Assembly: GCA_964623885.1 (NCBI GenBank) | Contig: CAZUVM010000068.1 | Location: 1 to 14,378, forward strand | From: CAZUVM01 sp964623885 | Lineage (GTDB): Bacteria; Verrucomicrobiota; Verrucomicrobiia; Limisphaerales; UBA8199 | Reading direction: 5' to 3' | DNA length: 14,378 bases | Shown: piece by piece, positions 12,582-14,378 of the stretch | Layout of the letters: every line of letters begins with the position of its first letter | Position numbering within the stretch: position 1 is the stretch's first letter | Program-made: the position numbers and the translations under genes | The notes under the pieces: generated by a model | Told to the model about the DNA's origin: nothing | The model's database searches: none | The model's input: only the letters and a program-made list of their open reading frames with translations

Positions 12582-12630
12582 AGCGCGTGCGATTTTGTCC
12601 CGTTTCAGAGGCAAAATCGCACGCGCTTTA
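12579..12630. repeat. Perfect 19-bp inverted repeat (52-bp palindromic element)
   Basis: TAAAGCGCGTGCGATTTTG (12579-12597) is exactly complementary to CAAAATCGCACGCGCTTTA (12612-12630), separated by a 14-base loop (12598-12611). The stem is long for a terminator, and only TTTAAA follows rather than a T run. It could still serve as a bidirectional terminator. Alternatives are a miniature mobile element, a recombination site or a cruciform-binding site. It lies between the IS110 remnant and the membrane-protein gene. Confidence 0.7.
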
Positions 12631-12739
12631 AACATTATAAACGTATCTTATGAAGCTTTAGCTAACCTTCTGGAAAAGCGATCGAAAAAAATCTCTCGCA
12701 AATTTGGGGTGAACATCCCAGGTTGAAACTCGTCTAACT

Positions 12740-12768
12740 TGGACAATCCGAAGGATTCGGATTAGACT
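12740..12768 (+). promoter_or_regulatory. Candidate promoter with palindromic spacer
   Basis: TGGACA (12740-12745, 5 of 6 to the -35 consensus) and TAGACT (12763-12768, 4 of 6 to the -10) are 17 bases apart. The spacer is filled by the inverted repeat AATCCGAA-GGA-TTCGGATT (12745-12763). A regulator bound there would sit between the two boxes. It would drive the membrane-protein gene starting at 12831. Assignment is by pattern only. Confidence 0.4.
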
Positions 12769-12771
12769 TTA

Positions 12772-12806
12772 CCGGGCCACAAGGAAAATCCCTGTTTACG
12801 GCCCGG
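12772..12806 (+). other. Inverted repeat in the leader of the membrane-protein gene
   Basis: CCGGGCC (12772-12778) pairs with GGCCCGG (12800-12806) around a 21-base loop, 24 bases before the ATG at 12831. It would fold in the 5' untranslated region. No known riboswitch is recognised. Confidence 0.3.
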
Positions 12807-12830
12807 AAATTGCTGGGTAACAAAGATTAC

Positions 12831-14378
12831 ATGAGGCGTTGGATATGGTTCTGGGTATGCGCGCTGGTCGGACTGCTACTAGTAGCCGGCGGTTTGCTCG
12901 TGCCAGCCCATCTGCGCGCCACCGAAGCCAGCGTCCTGGCCAAAGCGGGACGAAACAGCCCGACGCTCGTTGAACAAGGTCTTGCGCTGGTTCGTGATCG
13001 ACAGTTGGGAGCTGCGGAACTTATTTGGCAAGCTTCCAAACAGGAATGGCTCCTGCGGCATGAGGAACTGGGCATCGCGGTCAATGATTTGGCCCGACAG
13101 CATCCGGCCTGGCAGGCGTGGGGTGGGGGCGATTCCCATTTGGCGGCGATGTTCGACTCTGCGCTAGGCAGCGCTGAAAAAACACCCCAGGCATCAACGG
13201 CAAGTGTGAATTTGTCGAATTCAGTCCCGTTCACCGATTGGGTTGTTCGATTGGAGAATCGCGAACGGGTGCTGGGGATGCTGCAAACTTCCACGCGCCC
13301 GGCAGTGCAGGAATTGCTGCTTTGCCGTAATCTGACGAACACTTATGTCTTCTCGCCGTCGCAATCTTCGTCCGGCCAGGCCCTGGATGCCGCGGTCTCA
13401 GTTTGCGGGCTATTGTTGGACGAGCAAAAGCTGACCTCCACCCTGAGCAATCAGGTCACTTCCCTGGCGATCCAGGCCAACCACGGCAATTCCGCGCCGT
13501 TGGAGCAAGCGCTGTTGGATTTCATGTCGTTAGGCGAACGTTTCAATTGGAGCCAATTGGTGGCGTTTGTGGGTCGAATCCCCAATTTGGAAACTCTGCG
13601 CAACCTCGCCAACCTCGCGCGGGCAAATCAGGATCGGTTGCCTTTGCTCTTCTCGGCCGTAACCCTTTCGGGCCAACCTGCGGCGGTATCCCATTACCTG
13701 ATGACGTGGGGCCAAACGGGCCTGGCAGACCTCGGGAGCAGCTTGCGTTACGGGGCCGGCGGATTGGACGAGCTGCTACAGCGAAATCAGCGGCTCTATG
13801 TGTCGGGAATTCGCCAGCATCTGCCGACCTCAGGACCGATCGGCGCATTCCTGAATTTTGCGCTGGATTCCTCCTGGAGGACGCCGGCAGAGGCGACTAC
13901 TTTGAAATGGCTTTTAATCCTGGGTGGCGGTTTTCTGTTGGCCATGGCCGGTCATTTTGTTTGGCCGGCGGCGACGCCGCTGGAACGTCCACTCCAGGTG
14001 CGCGGGTTCCACATCATCCGCGAGATTCTGTTTGCGTTTGGGTTCCTGCTGGTTGTGCTGCTCGTGAGCGAGCCGTTTCTCGCTCAAGTCGGCCAGACGG
14101 TGGAATTTCCACTTCGGCTGCGCCTGACCATCCCGGGCAGCACAGCTCCGGCAAGCGGCCCCAGCGCCCGTATACCGTTTATGAAACAAGACACGCTGAA
14201 CCTACTCACGTTGCTGCTGTTCTTCGTACTGCAAGGGCTGCTGTATGTTGCCTGCATCGTCAAGCTGGCTGAAATCCGGCGACAACGGGTGGCACCTCGG
14301 GTGCAACTGCGGCTGCTCGAAAATGAGGAACACTTGTTTGATGCCGGATTGTACCTGGGATTCGTCGGCACCATCATT
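12831..14378 (+). CDS. Large uncharacterised membrane protein (3' truncated)
   Basis: From the ATG at 12831 the frame is open for 516 codons to the window edge, so the gene continues outside. Residues 5-27 are an N-terminal membrane anchor (FWVCALVGLLLVAGGLLV). Residues about 30-355 are soluble, rich in Ala, Leu and Gln, and look helical. They would be extracytoplasmic if the N-terminus is inside. Membrane segments follow at about 358-378 (WLLILGGGFLLAMAGHFVW), 393-413, 454-477, and a last one beginning at 505 and cut by the edge. The motif LLENEEHLFDAGLYLGFVGT precedes that last segment. I do not recognise the family. The start has no clear Shine-Dalgarno site; a promoter-like pair and a leader hairpin lie upstream. 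Confidence 0.8.
   Translation, partial: MRRWIWFWVCALVGLLLVAGGLLVPAHLRATEASVLAKAGRNSPTLVEQGLALVRDRQLGAAELIWQASKQEWLLRHEELGIAVNDLARQHPAWQAWGGGDSHLAAMFDSALGSAEKTPQASTASVNLSNSVPFTDWVVRLENRERVLGMLQTSTRPAVQELLLCRNLTNTYVFSPSQSSSGQALDAAVSVCGLLLDEQKLTSTLSNQVTSLAIQANHGNSAPLEQALLDFMSLGERFNWSQLVAFVGRIPNLETLRNLANLARANQDRLPLLFSAVTLSGQPAAVSHYLMTWGQTGLADLGSSLRYGAGGLDELLQRNQRLYVSGIRQHLPTSGPIGAFLNFALDSSWRTPAEATTLKWLLILGGGFLLAMAGHFVWPAATPLERPLQVRGFHIIREILFAFGFLLVVLLVSEPFLAQVGQTVEFPLRLRLTIPGSTAPASGPSARIPFMKQDTLNLLTLLLFFVLQGLLYVACIVKLAEIRRQRVAPRVQLRLLENEEHLFDAGLYLGFVGTII

Noticed and set aside
12579..12630. Integron attC site
   Set aside because: The RYYYAAC and GTTRRRY core sites expected at attC ends are absent, and the stem has no unpaired extrahelical bases. 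The same argument applies to the hairpin at 10483-10507.
13403..14272. Open frame of 289 codons near the right end
   Set aside because: It overlaps the membrane-protein frame from 12831, which has coherent membrane segments throughout. The alternative frame gives a Gly/Arg/Pro-rich shadow protein.

Overview
The window looks like a chromosomal segment of a Verrucomicrobiota bacterium of the Pedosphaera/Limisphaerales type. The indications are a prepilin-like protein with an FTLIELL leader and a C-terminal His-X9-Asp variant motif, large secreted carbohydrate-active enzymes with a shared C-terminal tail module, little use of Shine-Dalgarno sites, moderately high GC and wide intergenic spaces full of short repeats. 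This assignment is inference from gene style; no rRNA or other marker gene is present.

Left part (1-5540). The 3' end of a secreted Ig-like-domain protein (+) ends at a strong intrinsic terminator. It faces three minus-strand genes: a heparinase II/III-type polysaccharide lyase with a signal peptide, a multidomain secreted GH44-type glycanase (CBM-like, Ig-like, GH44, tail module), and a small DUF3303-like protein. The two enzymes suggest plant- or algal-polysaccharide degradation.

Centre (5941-10050). A compact minus-strand operon encodes a YtrA-type GntR repressor, an ABC ATPase and a 911-residue permease. The permease appears to be two ABC-2-type halves fused in tandem, followed by a C-terminal seven-repeat RCC1-like propeller. 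The operon starts at a promoter with a consensus -35 box overlapped by a perfect 10-bp inverted repeat, the probable autoregulatory operator. I consider the permease-propeller fusion the most unusual coding feature here.

Right part (10050-14378). A gene-poor, repeat-rich stretch holds three mini-arrays of four 8- or 10-bp units, a perfect hairpin and the frameshifted remains of a tyrosine recombinase. It is followed by an orphan pseudopilin gene whose leader region contains an 11-bp palindrome. Then come a truncated IS110-family transposase with a structured upstream flank, a tiny ORF, a perfect 19-bp inverted repeat, and a candidate palindrome-containing promoter. The window ends inside a large, unrecognised membrane-protein gene. 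This side looks like a graveyard of mobile elements.
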